This document shows positions 9,908 through 21,077 of a DNA stretch of 64,000 nt, one piece after another; positions within the stretch are counted from its first letter, which is position 1, and each line of letters starts with the position of its first letter. Source of the DNA: Patellaria atrata CBS 101060 (lineage: Eukaryota; Ascomycota; Dothideomycetes; Patellariales; Patellariaceae); the NCBI GenBank assembly GCA_010093705.1, contig MU006097.1, positions 267,587-331,586 on the forward strand. Direction: 5' to 3'. The notes under the pieces are model-generated. The model was not told where the DNA came from. It worked only from the letters and a program-made list of their open reading frames with translations, and made no database searches. Position numbers and translations under genes: made by a program.

Positions 9908-11618
9908 ATGGTTCGCGGAGAAGATCACGAGATGATGGTGACTGATAAAAGCGCTGATGTTACTGTTCAACAGTATCCGTCTTCAGAGGAAGGACACAAT
10001 GGCTCCAAAAAGGAGGGAAGTCGGGAGTTCGAGGCATATGGTCATATCGAAAGCCAGACTAGAGTTAGGGTATGCGCTTCTAATAGCTGCTTTAGCCCTG
10101 GATGGTTGCTAATTGAGTACCAGAGATTGTTCAATTTTATACAGCTCTTCGCTTTCTCTCTGACGTTTATGTCATCATGGGAGGGGATGTGCACGAACCT
10201 CTGGTTCGCCATGTACAACGGTGGTCCCAGAACTTTTGCTTGGAGCATCTTTATTGTGTACTTCGGCGCCTGTGCTCAGTCAGCATCGCTCGCTGAAATG
10301 GCTTCCCTCCAACCTATTGCTGGTGCTCAATACCACTGGACCCACCACCTTGCACCACCTCAGGCAAAAAGGTTCATTACCTGGATCCAAGGTTGGGTAA
10401 CATGGTTCGGATGGGTGTCTCTCCTTGCCGGTGGCTGCAACATGACAGCAATCATCACCCAGCAACTGATCATTCTCAACAATCCGGATTACGTGCCAGA
10501 GAGATGGCACATAACTCTGATCATGATTGCAATTCTCATCCTCCAGGGATTTGTGAACATCTACGTCTTCTTCATAATCCCCTGGCTCGAGCTGGTAGGC
10601 GGTATTGCGCACGTCTGTCTCTATGTTGTCTTTGTAGTCGTGCTGGTTACATTGGGGCCCCGCCACAGCGCCGATTTTATCTTCTTCGAGAAGAATGTTT
10701 CGTCCGGGTGGAATAATAGCTTCCTGAGCTTCAATGTGGGGTTATTGACCGGTATCTGGAGCTTTACTGGTAAGCTGACCTTTGTTTCTCATTCATATAT
10801 AATTCCGCCGGATATCAGCTGATAAAAAACTAGGGTTCGATGGTACACTCCATATGAGTGAGGAGACTCGCAAAGCCAAGCAAGCCGTACCGAGAGCAAC
10901 CTTCTGGACAATCGCCGTCAACGGCCTGCTCGCATACAGCATGACCATCATCATCCTGATGACCATGGGTACGATTGAGGATGCCCTCACCGCGAATTTC
11001 CCCATGGTGCCTATTCTCTTAGGAGTTACCGGGTCCAAGAAAGCTACCACAGCATTGGTGACCGGCCTCTGGCTCATCTCCTTCTGCGTCAATTTGGCTA
11101 GTATCGCCTCCGTCTCTCGACTGACCTGGGCCTGGGCTCGTGACGGAGGTCTGCCGAAATACTTCTCAATTGTTAGCTCTCAGCACCTGGTCCCCGAACG
11201 CGCAATCGTTCTCTGTATCTTCCTCACTTGCATTATTTCTCTCCTCAACATCGGCAACACCGCCGCTTTTAGCGCTATCACTGCGCTCTGCTCGCTCGCG
11301 CTGTATGTCTCGTACTTCATTGCTATTGCATGCATGCTGCACGCCCGCTATAGAAAGCAACCTGGCCTTCTAGGCGGTTGGAACCTCGGGGGATATGGTG
11401 CGTACGTTAACGCCTTCGCATTGCTGTACACGACCTGGTCTATCATCTTCCTGCCGTTCCCCACGACACTCCCAGTGGACGCGGAGAATATGAATTATGC
11501 TGGACCAATCTTCGGTATGGTGATAATATTCACTATCACTTATTGGTTTGTGTGGGCGAGGAAGAATTGGGAGGGTATTAATCCGGATATCGTCAAGTAC
11601 ATCATCTCTCAGGAGTAA
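9908..11618 (+). CDS. Amino-acid permease, APC superfamily (GABA/choline-type)
   Basis: Exons 9908-10069, 10124-10769 and 10834-11618; introns of 54 and 64 nt; 530 residues, normal for this family. The start ATG at 9908 gives a 60-residue hydrophilic cytoplasmic N-terminus. After it the family core begins (FAFSLTFMSSWEGM, GACAQSASLAEMASL, PIAGAQYHWTHHLAP). The third exon carries the typical loop MSEETRKAKQAVPRA and the pair SRLTWAWARDGGLP. About twelve membrane helices are visible. These permeases take up amino acids or related amines at the plasma membrane. The first intron is a multiple of three without a stop, so retention would insert 18 residues just before the first helix. It lies upstream of a MATE exporter on the same strand. 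Confidence 0.93.
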
Positions 11619-12248
11619 GTCGTGTGTTAACAATGTACATATTATCTCCTTCAGCGTTGGGAAGAGCTTTTGACTATTCCCAAAGTTGGATTTCTGCAGG
11701 CGACAGAAGGAGATTGGTTGGATTGGAACTTATACCATAAGTTTGATGAGCTGCATGAGCGATGAACGAACGATTTGCATGAATAATATATATGGTACTA
11801 TCAAGAAAGAACATATTGAACCTACCAAAATATCCATGGTCAGCTGAGTTCTACTCCCTGAAATTGCTGTTTCTCTGAAAATTGAAGGTATCGTGATATT
11901 CTCACCATCAATGCTCCGAAAACGGAAAGCTGTTTCGCGTGGGGCATAATGCAGCTAAAGAGTGGACAACCACTAACAGTGGAGCGAGAAGCTACATGCA
12001 TCAGTATCTGCAACCCAAGGCATTCCTACCCACTTACAAATTTGTTCAACCCACACGTTGAGGTGATCAGTTAATGGTGGCAACTGCAAAAGATAGATAC
12101 TGATACCTTACAATGCGGGGAAAGATGCATTGCAGTATCTCTGCAGATAGAGAAGGAAGGCAGGAAGGAGGATATATCTCCCATCATTTTTCTCCTCGAC
12201 CTTGAGATTGCAAGAGAAGGTTGTACTGTACCATATTCGATTCGAAAC
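11619..12248. other. Intergenic region between permease and MATE exporter
   Basis: It presumably holds the permease 3' UTR and the MATE promoter. No further gene, RNA or repeat is recognised. Confidence 0.6.
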
Positions 12249-13856
12249 ATGGCTGCACCTAACACAGGTATCCTTAGTGAAATCACTCCTTTGCTACCTT
12301 CCCACTACGACGTGGAGACACAGGAGATTAATCACGTCGCATCGACTTCGAAGACTCAATCCCGCACCGTCCAGACCGACTGTTCCCCTAAGCATGAGGT
12401 CCAATTGCTCTTGGGATACTCGATCCCCCTCGTGGGGACATACCTACTACAGTACTTCTATAACCTGATAATAATCCTAGTAGCTAGCCGCTTGAGCACG
12501 AAAGAGCTAGCAGGCGTTTCAATCGGCATCACCACCATGAATATAACGGGGTTTGCAATATTCGAGGGCATGACTACATCTCTCGACACTTTATGTTCCC
12601 AGGCATACGGGTCTGGCAATCTTAAGCTCGTGGGGCTGCATGTGCAGAGGATGGTGCTACTCCAGTTACTGGTCTCTGTTCCAGTGGGGACGCTGTGGAT
12701 CTGCTCGCCTTGGATCTTGAAGCGGGTTGTATTTCAAGAGGATGCTGCCATCCTAGCGGGGAGCTTTCTGCGGATAACTCTAATTGGACTCCCTGGTTAT
12801 GCCATCTTCGAGGCTGGAAAGAGGTTTGCGCAGGCTCAGGGGAACTTCACAGCGAGTTTAGTATCCTTGCTCGTTTGTGCGCCTGCCAACCTATTTTTGA
12901 ATTGGCTCTTGGTATTTGTAAGCTTGACCACACTTTATCCCTCTTCGTGGTATGCTTTCTGGCTCCGGAGATGCTGATCATGATGATATTTGCAGCATTT
13001 TGACCTTGGTGTCACTGGAGCGGCTCTGGCAGCAGCACTGACGAATAACCTCCGCCCCGTATTTCTTGTTCTACATCTTCGCTTCATTTCCCCTTGGACA
13101 CTTCAGTGCTGGCCAGGATTCACTGGTGCAGTATTCCGTAACTGGGGTCCAATGATTCAGCTTTCCATTCCAGGCGCTGCGATGACTCTATGCGAATGGT
13201 TTGCTTTCGAAATCCTAACATTTAGTACTTCGTACCTTAGTACTGCACATATTGCCGCTCAGACTCTCCTCTGTACCTGTGAGATACTGGTCTGGCATAT
13301 CCCATTTTCAGTCAGTACAGCAATGACCACGCGTATTGGGCAATTGATTGGTGCAGGAGCAGTAGATACTGCAAGGAAAGCTGTCCAGACGTACACTATT
13401 GTATTTGCTGTCATTGGGATAATGGATACCGGGCTCTTAATCTTTGTGGTCACTCAGATCATCAATCCCTTCTTTATTCGTGATCAGGAAGTAAGGGACC
13501 TTGTCGATGGTACTATGTACATCATCTCTGCCTTCCAGTTTTCTGATGCATCAGCATGTTGCACTCAAGGCATTATGCGTGGCCTCGGTAAACAGTTGAT
13601 TGCTGGATGGGTCACATTCGGCGTGAATTACCTATGGGCCTTACCACTCGCGCTGTTCTTAGAACTAGGACCACCAGGACTGGGTTTGAAAGGTATCTGG
13701 AGTTCGCTTGCGGGTTGCGTCTTTTTGCTCACGGCAGCGGAAGCGGCTATATTGAAGATGATGAATTGGGATCGAGCCGCATTAGAAGCGAAGGAAAGAG
13801 AACATTCGGACACTGTTGAGGTTGATGAGATAGGAGAGAATCTGATGTGGAGATGA
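12249..13856 (+). CDS. MATE-family multidrug/toxin exporter
   Basis: Exons 12249-12917 and 12996-13856 with a 78-nt GT-AG intron; 509 residues. The hydrophilic N-terminus ends in EITPLLPSHY, a motif common before fungal MATE cores. Two MatE halves follow: residues about 55-220 (SIPLVGTYLLQYFYN, ASRLSTKELAGVSIG, MTTSLDTLCSQAYGSGN) and about 275-480 (SIPGAAMTLCEWFAFE, STAMTTRIGQLIGAG, CTQGIMRGLGKQ). The residues around TLCSQAYG and TRIGQLIG are the paired signature loops of the family. MATE proteins export cationic drugs and metabolites by proton or sodium antiport. Its permease neighbour suggests, but does not prove, a shared nutrient/detoxification role. Confidence 0.95.
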
Positions 13857-14312
13857 TTAGTGTTAAAACAGTGGGAATTTCACACTTTGCTCGTCGATGA
13901 TCTAAACCTTTGTATTCAATCCGACGTACGGAGTTTTGGCCGGACTGACCTCCAATAGGGGCTACAGTAGTATCCAGTCGATCGTATGAAAACAATAAAG
14001 ATAAAAAATTTCAACTATTGCTGGACGACAATGCCGGGAAATAACCGGTTACGTTTACTTATATTAGTCACCCCTGTGTTCGACTGAATGTATAGACGTG
14101 ATACTCGATCCGTATGGAATAGACTCTGAACGACATTAGTTTCACATTGTTTATACCTACCGGAATTTGTTACCTCTGGGACTATTGTGCTGTACAGTTT
14201 CTGTACATGTGGAGGACGGCGCAGAATTGACGCCCTTGGTAAACTTCTCACAAGCTGTATAGAGCTTTGGCCGACCAAACAACAAGATCTAATTGTGACC
14301 CAAAGATAGAAA
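13857..14312. other. Convergent intergenic region
   Basis: The space between two convergent genes (MATE on plus, DUF1275 on minus). It presumably holds two 3' UTRs; nothing else is seen. Confidence 0.6.
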
Positions 14313-15200
14313 CTATAAACTATCATCATCCAAGTTCGACTCCGCCGGCCAAACAACCCAAGCAGAAATCACCAGGAACTTTAGGATTACAGCAGTCCAC
14401 AATGCCGCAGCCATTCCATAACGACTTTCCGACCACAAACCCCCAAAGACGGCACCGAGCAATAACAGGGCAGGTGCAGCGACCCTTCGGTTTCGGGTCG
14501 GATTTTGACCAATGCCACTAAGCAAGTTTTGGTCGGAAAACAGGTCGCAGTAGGTACTTGTCAGGACGACTGAAGTGAACGAACCCTGTTCCAGGACACG
14601 GCTCGCGACTGCCTGTCCACTGCTCTGGAAGGCCACTGACATAAGAGGGAGCACGACCTGCCACTGCAGGCCGTTATCAGTAGAACCTCCGAACTCGACG
14701 ATGAGAGCAGCCATGATAATGATGAGGAGTTGAATAGTGAAGGATACTACAAGGACCCAACGCTTACGGGGAGTGAAATAGCGGTGGAAGTTGCTGAAGA
14801 AGGTAGAGCCTAAACAGAAAGACGCAATTGATATGACGCTCTTAATCCAGCGGTCCGACTCACTGGGTCTCACGACCCCCAGGCCCAGATAGACGGTGTT
14901 GCCTTTCAACCATGTAAGCTTTGGACCTCGAGTTCTACGTAGGATAATGTAGTTACCTGTTTGCATGCTCACGAATGCTCCCCAAATGGAGATCGCGGAG
15001 CTGTCAAGGAGACCGGTGATAACGTAGCAGCCTAGAAGGGCCATGTCGGCCCAGGCTCTACTGACATGTGCATTCATGTGTTGTTGCAGCTTGTCTCGTC
15101 TATTCCCTTTTTGAGGGTTAGTGTGGAGCAAAGGAGAACCCTCATTAGTCGCCTCATCCTCTCCCAATCGTATTCTGTCACGTCCTGATTGCCCATTCAT
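14313..15200 (-). CDS. DUF1275 (YoaK-type) membrane protein
   Basis: Exons 14957-15200 and 14313-14902 on the minus strand, 54-nt intron; 277 residues. After a charged N-terminus of about 45 residues comes ADMALLGCYVITGLLDSSAI. The family signature WGAFVSMQTGN-TVYLGLG is rebuilt exactly across the splice junction. Six or so membrane helices follow, including the ASRVLEQGSFTSVVLTSTYCDL segment typical of the family. The function of DUF1275 proteins is unknown; they are common in fungi and bacteria. The intron has no in-frame stop and is a multiple of three, so an unspliced form would insert 18 residues into the signature loop. Confidence 0.93.
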   Translation of the reverse strand: MNGQSGRDRIRLGEDEATNEGSPLLHTNPQKGNRRDKLQQHMNAHVSRAWADMALLGCYVITGLLDSSAISIWGAFVSMQTGNYIILRRTRGPKLTWLKGNTVYLGLGVVRPSESDRWIKSVISIASFCLGSTFFSNFHRYFTPRKRWVLVVSFTIQLLIIIMAALIVEFGGSTDNGLQWQVVLPLMSVAFQSSGQAVASRVLEQGSFTSVVLTSTYCDLFSDQNLLSGIGQNPTRNRRVAAPALLLLGAVFGGLWSESRYGMAAALWTAVILKFLVISAWVVWPAESNLDDDSL

Positions 15201-16026
15201 CCCCAGATGTATATTAATTTATCAAAGAATATTGTTTCTGATGATTTGAGTGATGCAGGAAAGAAAATTTGTATTCGACTAGGAGTCGTGACGCTCGAAG
15301 TCCCGAACTAATTTAGCGTCATGACGATGAGTAGAACTAAAACGAAGTCCGAACCTCCAATTGTTTCTACCAGACCAAATCAAGATTTCCTGTGCATACC
15401 AAGGTGATTGTCTACGCTTTTCTTCGTAGCTGTTTTGTACGTACACCGATCCTCGACTTTGAAGTACTGAAAGTAATAAGGTATTGAATCGTGGTCAAGG
15501 ATAGTTCTAATGGGACGCGTCGAAACACGGACGAACACTTCTTTCACCGCAGGAGATCAAACGTTCAGCCAACGGCTTTTTGTGTGATACACGTGATATT
15601 TAGAGGACATACACTATATATGAGTCGTCAAACCCCCAGAGCTTTCAATCCTGGTAGTACGATGGAGCCACCTCAACTTTCGACATGCTACCAAAAAGTA
15701 AACCCGCTGTGCGATTTAACTCATAGGTCTTTAAGTTCCTAATAACATTCTCTCTTTTCTTTGTTGTCTTTTCCTGGTTTTTAATCCTTTGAGAAAGAGA
15801 GCGACAGTACCGTATTTTGCACCATGTGATAGCTGGCTAAAGCCGAGAATACAACCTCATCTCTCTTACTTTAAAACGAGGATTGCGCGCTATATACACT
15901 AACTCCGGCGATTAGTCCTAATAGTCTATCTCGTTTTTGACTTTTTTTTTTTGTGACGTTTGCTTCAGATTGATCGTAGAATTTCGCAGTGAAATTTCGA
16001 GATTTCTCTAATTCCAGACCTCAATC
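15201..16026. other. Intergenic region, no gene seen
   Basis: AT-rich, with a TATATA stretch near 15613 and a run of T near 15943-15952. No conserved frame. Confidence 0.55.
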
Positions 16027-18339
16027 TTAGATTTGCAGTATCTCGGCGGCTCTAAGAATTGCTTTCGCGCTCTTAGTCACCCACTCGGCGGCTTCTTCAA
16101 GATTACCCGTCTCTACCGCCTCAGTTACTGGAGGGAAAACAGAAGCAGAGTACCCTGTTCAACACTTGTCAGCAACTTGGTAGATGTGCAGCCCAACTTC
16201 AGGCAAAGACTTACCGGTATCAATTCCAGGAGCGCTGATGAGATTCTGGAATGTACTTCTTCGTGGTAAACCTCCTTGGCTCACAAACCCGCGCTGAAAG
16301 TCGCGGTACTTTGTATTGACAACCTGTAGCAATACATCATCCCCAAAACTTACAGCAAGCTCAGCAACCCGTTGAATGTTATCCGCCTGGACTCTGAACT
16401 CAGTAATTGCATCTTCTATCTCCGAGGTGTCGAGCTCAACCTCCGCACTCTCGATACTATCCCGGAGCTCATCTAGGTATGCTGAGAGGACCTCAGCGGA
16501 TTGTGGCAAGTCGAACGGCAGTAGATTATCGTCTGCAAGATGATAGAGCAGGAGGCCAACATATTGTCCAATAGCAGTATGAATTTTGAATTCCGGATCC
16601 CCATAAGTAGACATCCAATAATAGCTATCGTATCCACTATGATAATGCCATACTGGATCTGTGGGACCTCCCCCAGAGGTTATATCAAGCGCCCCAATAC
16701 CATTTTGGTAGAATGGAGCAAAGTCAGAACCGGACCCAAGCGGAGGAATTTCTCCTTCCGTTGAATTGTACCATGCATCGTACAAAGTTTCCCCTATCCC
16801 GATTTCCTCGGGGTACAAAATCTTTTTCATCAATTCTGTTGCGATTGTGTGCAATTCACCCGTCCCAGAGATCTCTGGTCTTGGACCTGAAGACCCAATG
16901 TCCACATTAAGATACGTCACAGTAGACGATACAAGCCATGGTAAATGATCTTCAACCCATTCAGTTGATCCCTGGAGCCCGAACTCTTCAGCATCCCAGG
17001 AGCCAAAAATAATGGTTCGGCGAGGTTTCCACCCTGTTTGTAACAGTTTTCCAAGGGCTTTCGATAGCTCCACAAGTATTGCAGAACCAGAATTTGGGTC
17101 TGCACCGCCACCGATTATCCAGGCGTCTCTATGATTACCCAAAATAACGACCTCATCAGGATTCGTCCCGTTGATCACTCCTATTGTATCCCACACTGGG
17201 GTAATCCAGCTATCCATATAATGCGTGAGATGCAAGGTTGCCCCTGGGGCTGGTCCGCTGCTATAACTCGCATTGAGTCCACCTAGCCATGCAGTCCGAT
17301 TCGCTTCTTCGGCGGATAGTCCATGACCATCAAGAGCTTGAAGCAGAGGAAGAGCATCTCGCATACTGATAGGAACGGACGGAATAACAGGATTATACGG
17401 CGATACATCATTTCTAGGAGCACCTTCTACAGATGAATACCCGACAGTTGTCGGATCCCCCGAGTAAAGAGAACTGAAGCGGACAGAACCTCTTTCGATA
17501 GAGGACGGGTTTCGAGCAGGCCCATCTATGGAAATATTAGCGTCGAGGTTGGATTATCAAAGAACTCAATTCGCTATACCAGGATATGGTAGGTGCCCAT
17601 TAGCCTCAGTGATCTCTCCATCATTGATCGGGTCAGTGAAGATGACACAACCGATCATGCCGTTATCTTGTGCATTCTTCACCTTCAGACCACGATAGCC
17701 TCCTCCGTAAGCTGCTAACGCTATCTTCCCCTCTAGCTCAATCCCGGCGTCCCTAAGTGCCTTGAAATCACCCTGAGTACCTCGTCTTTAACAGAGTCAA
17801 CAGACTTCCTGACAAAGATTTAAAATCGATATATACACTCACCCGACATAGACGTACTCTGCGGTTACATCTCCGGACCCAGACATCGCATGATAAGCTG
17901 GGATCTGATTTGCAGTAGCGGTAGAATCTTCTTCAAGAGCATCTTCCACAAAGCTCACATTATGGATTGATCCATCCGGTCTCGTGAGAAGCAATGAACT
18001 CTCTCTAGGGTATGTCACGTAGACGTGGTATTCTTCCAAGTATGCATTCAATCCATTCTCAGACCACCGTGCCGCTGTCCACTCAGCTTGAGAACGATTC
18101 CAACCTCCAAGATGGTGGCCATGGGTGTAATAATACGACCAATCGCTAATCGAATTATTATCAAACGAATTGACGATTATAGACTCTCTCTCAGTCAACA
18201 CTGGGGGAAACTCGACCTCTCGCTTGACATGACGGTAAGAATGTGCTTTAGCATTCCGCCGGCGATGAAGAGTCTCCCAGTCCGTCACGCAGGCCAGGGT
18301 ACACACTGCGAACAATACAATTGTAGCAATTCGAATCAT
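16027..18339 (-). CDS. Secreted M28B metallopeptidase, glutamate carboxypeptidase II / transferrin-receptor-like
   Basis: Exons 17843-18339, 17580-17785, 16215-17525 and 16027-16154; introns 57, 54 and 60 nt; 713 residues, near the length of human GCPII. A signal peptide or anchor lies at residues 1-17 (MIRIATIVLFAVCTLAC). A protease-associated segment follows, then GPARNPSSIERGSVRF and the M28 catalytic domain. Two-zinc site residues align in order: H366 (NHRDAW), D377 (DPNSG), E415 with catalytic base E414 (DAEEFGL), D443 (NVDIG), H530 (HYHSGYDS). The dimerisation domain ends in VTEAVETGNLEEAAEWV, close to the C-terminus. It should release C-terminal glutamate or other residues from peptides outside the cell or in the vacuole. 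The site is complete, so it should be active. Confidence 0.95.
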
Positions 18340-19265
18340 GATTTTCTACCTCCTTTCCGAGAGAGGTTTGTAGTTGCTTGAGGCATCGGGACCTTATCGT
18401 CCCTTCAGCGCCTTTAAATGGCGCATCTCCGTTTCCCGGTCATAAGCTCCCAAGCGGAAGGATGCATGGATATTCTTCCGAATCCCTAATCCTGTTCGGT
18501 CTCTATTGATATGCTTCGATCCCCAGGTCTTAACAATCGCCAAGTTGGACTTTGTATGGGTCGAGGTGTGTTTACCTTCCTCATTTGTGTCACCCATGGA
18601 TACTCGTTGGCTCCAGCTCCTCTTGGCAGATTGGGGCTTCCACCTGCTCTCGTCCGTACGTCATCTTGCTACAATTATTTTTCCTGAGCGGAGCGGAGCG
18701 GGAGAACCACACTTTCTTGCTACCAATACTTATCCTTCGTACCTTCCCCTTAAGTACTCTTCCATGATCTATCATCGGGTCCGAATAATTCAGCAATGGT
18801 AGCTACCCTGTGGAGCTATACCGGCCACGAATTCCAAACCTTACCTGTGTTGAATCTCTACAGTTCGTGCTGCGGCTGTATTGGGATGCGCAAGTAGGGC
18901 AGCAGCATTTGAACCCTGTACTCAATTGATCAGTAACGATGTAAGGCCGTATACCTTAGTATTACAAACATGGTTGACTATACTCGAACGATCGGTTTCC
19001 GTTACTGTCGGCATCACCAGTATAGTCAAGTGAGGCCTCTAACAGACTGGTGATCGTACGGATAACCGTCTACGAATTACAAGTTTGCCCCAATGTTCCT
19101 TAGTGGTTTCCCTCAGAAATACTTCAGGGCAAGCGATTTACGGGAAGGGGTCATGTCTACCTTATCGAACCTGCCATTTTCTCATGGATTCCGCACGGCC
19201 CTCTAGCTCTAGGTATTTAACTTGTCTCTTCCAACTTTCTCTTCTCTTTCACACATTACACTTCA
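18340..19265. other. Intergenic region with a promoter-like 3' end
   Basis: No gene recognised in 18340-19200. Near 19212-19265 a TATTTAA box is followed by a CT-rich leader (TCTCTTCCAACTTTCTCTTC and following) and then a CACATTACACTTCATC segment. This is the arrangement seen before many expressed fungal genes. It points rightwards into the repeat array listed next, where no long reading frame follows. Confidence 0.45.
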
Positions 19266-20430
19266 TCCTTGAACTCTGTTCAATTCCTGCAATCATGCAG
19301 TGTTCACGATCAAAGGCTCTACAGCTTCTCACAGCTCACACAATTCAAGCAGTACATAAGCCTCAACAGCTCATACGCTCAAGCAGTATGCTCCAGCAGC
19401 TCTAACACTCAAGCAGCCCACACGACCCAGACAAGCTCACATATCAAGCTCATGAAGCACATCAAGCCCAGTCCAGCGCACACAGCTCACATTAAACTCA
19501 TGAAAGCATTCAGATCAGAATCACTTATCGCTCATCGAAGCATACAGCTCACGAAGTAAATATTTCAGAAGCATTAGCTCAGAAACATTTAGCTCAGAAG
19601 CACATCAAATTCATGAAGCACATCAAGCTCATGAAAGCGCCCAGCTCAGAAGCAATCAGCTCGGAAGCATTCAGCTCAGGAGCACTCATCGTTTAGAAAC
19701 ACGTATATTCACGAAGCACATAGCTCACGAAGCACACAGCCCACGAAGCACACAGCTCGCGAAGCACACAGCTCATGAGGCACAATTACGGAAATCTCAA
19801 AGTAATCAGTCAGAAGCAATGCTCCCAGAAGCACATAGGGCCAAGTATCTCAAAAATTGTCAGGCATCTCACAAATTGGTCAAGGGCCTTACTCGCCGTC
19901 TCAAGGCAGTTGCACAGCTTTACCAAGCTTGCATATCAGCTTCACATCAATCTCAAACAGCTTACCGCTCTACAGAGTTACATGAAAATTTTCATAAACC
20001 CAAATGTGTTTTAAAAGCTTACAGACCGTATGAAACTCCATTCCAGGTTACAGCACCAATGCTCACATCACACACCAATCACCAGTATACATGAACAAGC
20101 GCGTCAGCAAAAGGTCAAGTCCTCACATATGAGTAAGTATATCGGAGATCACAAGCACTTCACATAGACCCAAGTATCTCATGCATTCCAAGCATCTCAC
20201 GCGTCCCAAACATCTCGCCCATTCCCTACATGTCACACATCTCATGCGTTCTACACGTCTCAAACGAGCTCAAATATTCTAGGCAAGCTCAACTTCTTCA
20301 CACAGCTAACAAGCCAAAACTACTTCTGCGCCTTTGCAGCTTTCACATCATTATACGACTGCATACAGTTCAAATAGTTCAGTGCTTCTCACAGCTTCAT
20401 ACAGCTTCATATGGTTTTTTTTTCTCATCC
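19266..20430. repeat. Long degenerate tandem-repeat region rich in AGCTCA / GAAGCACA units
   Basis: For more than 1 kb the sequence is built from drifting copies of short words (AGCTCAC, GAAGCAC, CATCAAGCTCATGAAG, CATCTCAC). The most regular part, 19713-19784, is about four and a half copies of a 16-nt unit, GAAGCACACAGCTCAC. Since 16 is not a multiple of three, it is not under selection as a peptide repeat; frames across it shift meaning at each unit. Strand bias is strong (few G/T-rich units). With the promoter-like sequence just upstream, a transcribed non-coding RNA is possible. Confidence 0.7.
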
Positions 20431-21077
20431 GCTTTCTCGCCGTAGCGGGGAGCTGAGGAAATTTGGATTGTTGTATCCCCCGTAATCCATGTCGAGGAAC
20501 CAAGTAAGTGCATCCCGGTTTTATGGTATGAATCAAATAGTATCCTCTTAGGGAGAGGGTTGTGATGGTCTCGTAGCAAGTTTCGTCAACTCTTCTGGTA
20601 CTCACTGCGGAGCGGATGATGTCCACGCATGATCTAAGACACCTTTATGCAAATGATGTAGCAGTCACTGCTTCTCTCTGTCCACAAAGTTCTGAGCTGT
20701 ATGTGCGTCTATAAGCGATGACGATTCCTCACAGCTTGCGAACCTGCATATCTCCTTCCTGCAAATATGGAATTAGGATCAAGGTGAGACGGCCGCGCGG
20801 GATTCCGAGAAAAGATATAGCGGAGATAACAGCAAGGGAGATGATAGTAAGACATCGTTTGACTTGGTGCACTCCGACGAAGTAGAGACACAACGGCCAC
20901 ATTAATAAGATACAGGAAAGCAACCCCAAACGACGAACACAACCTCCCATCCCATTTTACCAGCGAGGCATACATCCATCTAACACAATCCCCGCCTCCC
21001 CCCACCCCGGTGCCAGCCAATGTCGAATCCAAAGCCCAGTACCCAAAAACACCACCCAACTATACAAAAACGGAGAA
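20431..21077. other. Intergenic region, 3' flank of WDR44-like gene
   Basis: No gene is recognised. The minus-strand frames here overlap the likely 3' UTR of the WD-repeat gene and lack similarity to anything I know. Confidence 0.5.

Noticed and set aside
9908-18339. Possible secondary-metabolite cluster because of MATE and permease genes
   Set aside because: No polyketide, peptide-synthetase, terpene or tailoring enzyme genes nearby.
18895-18925. B-box-like word TTTGAACCC (minus-strand tRNA?)
   Set aside because: No A-box or pairing arms at proper spacing.
19269-19559. 96-codon frame at the start of the repeat region
   Set aside because: Runs through a 16-nt-type degenerate repeat that shifts frame; peptide is just repeat translation.
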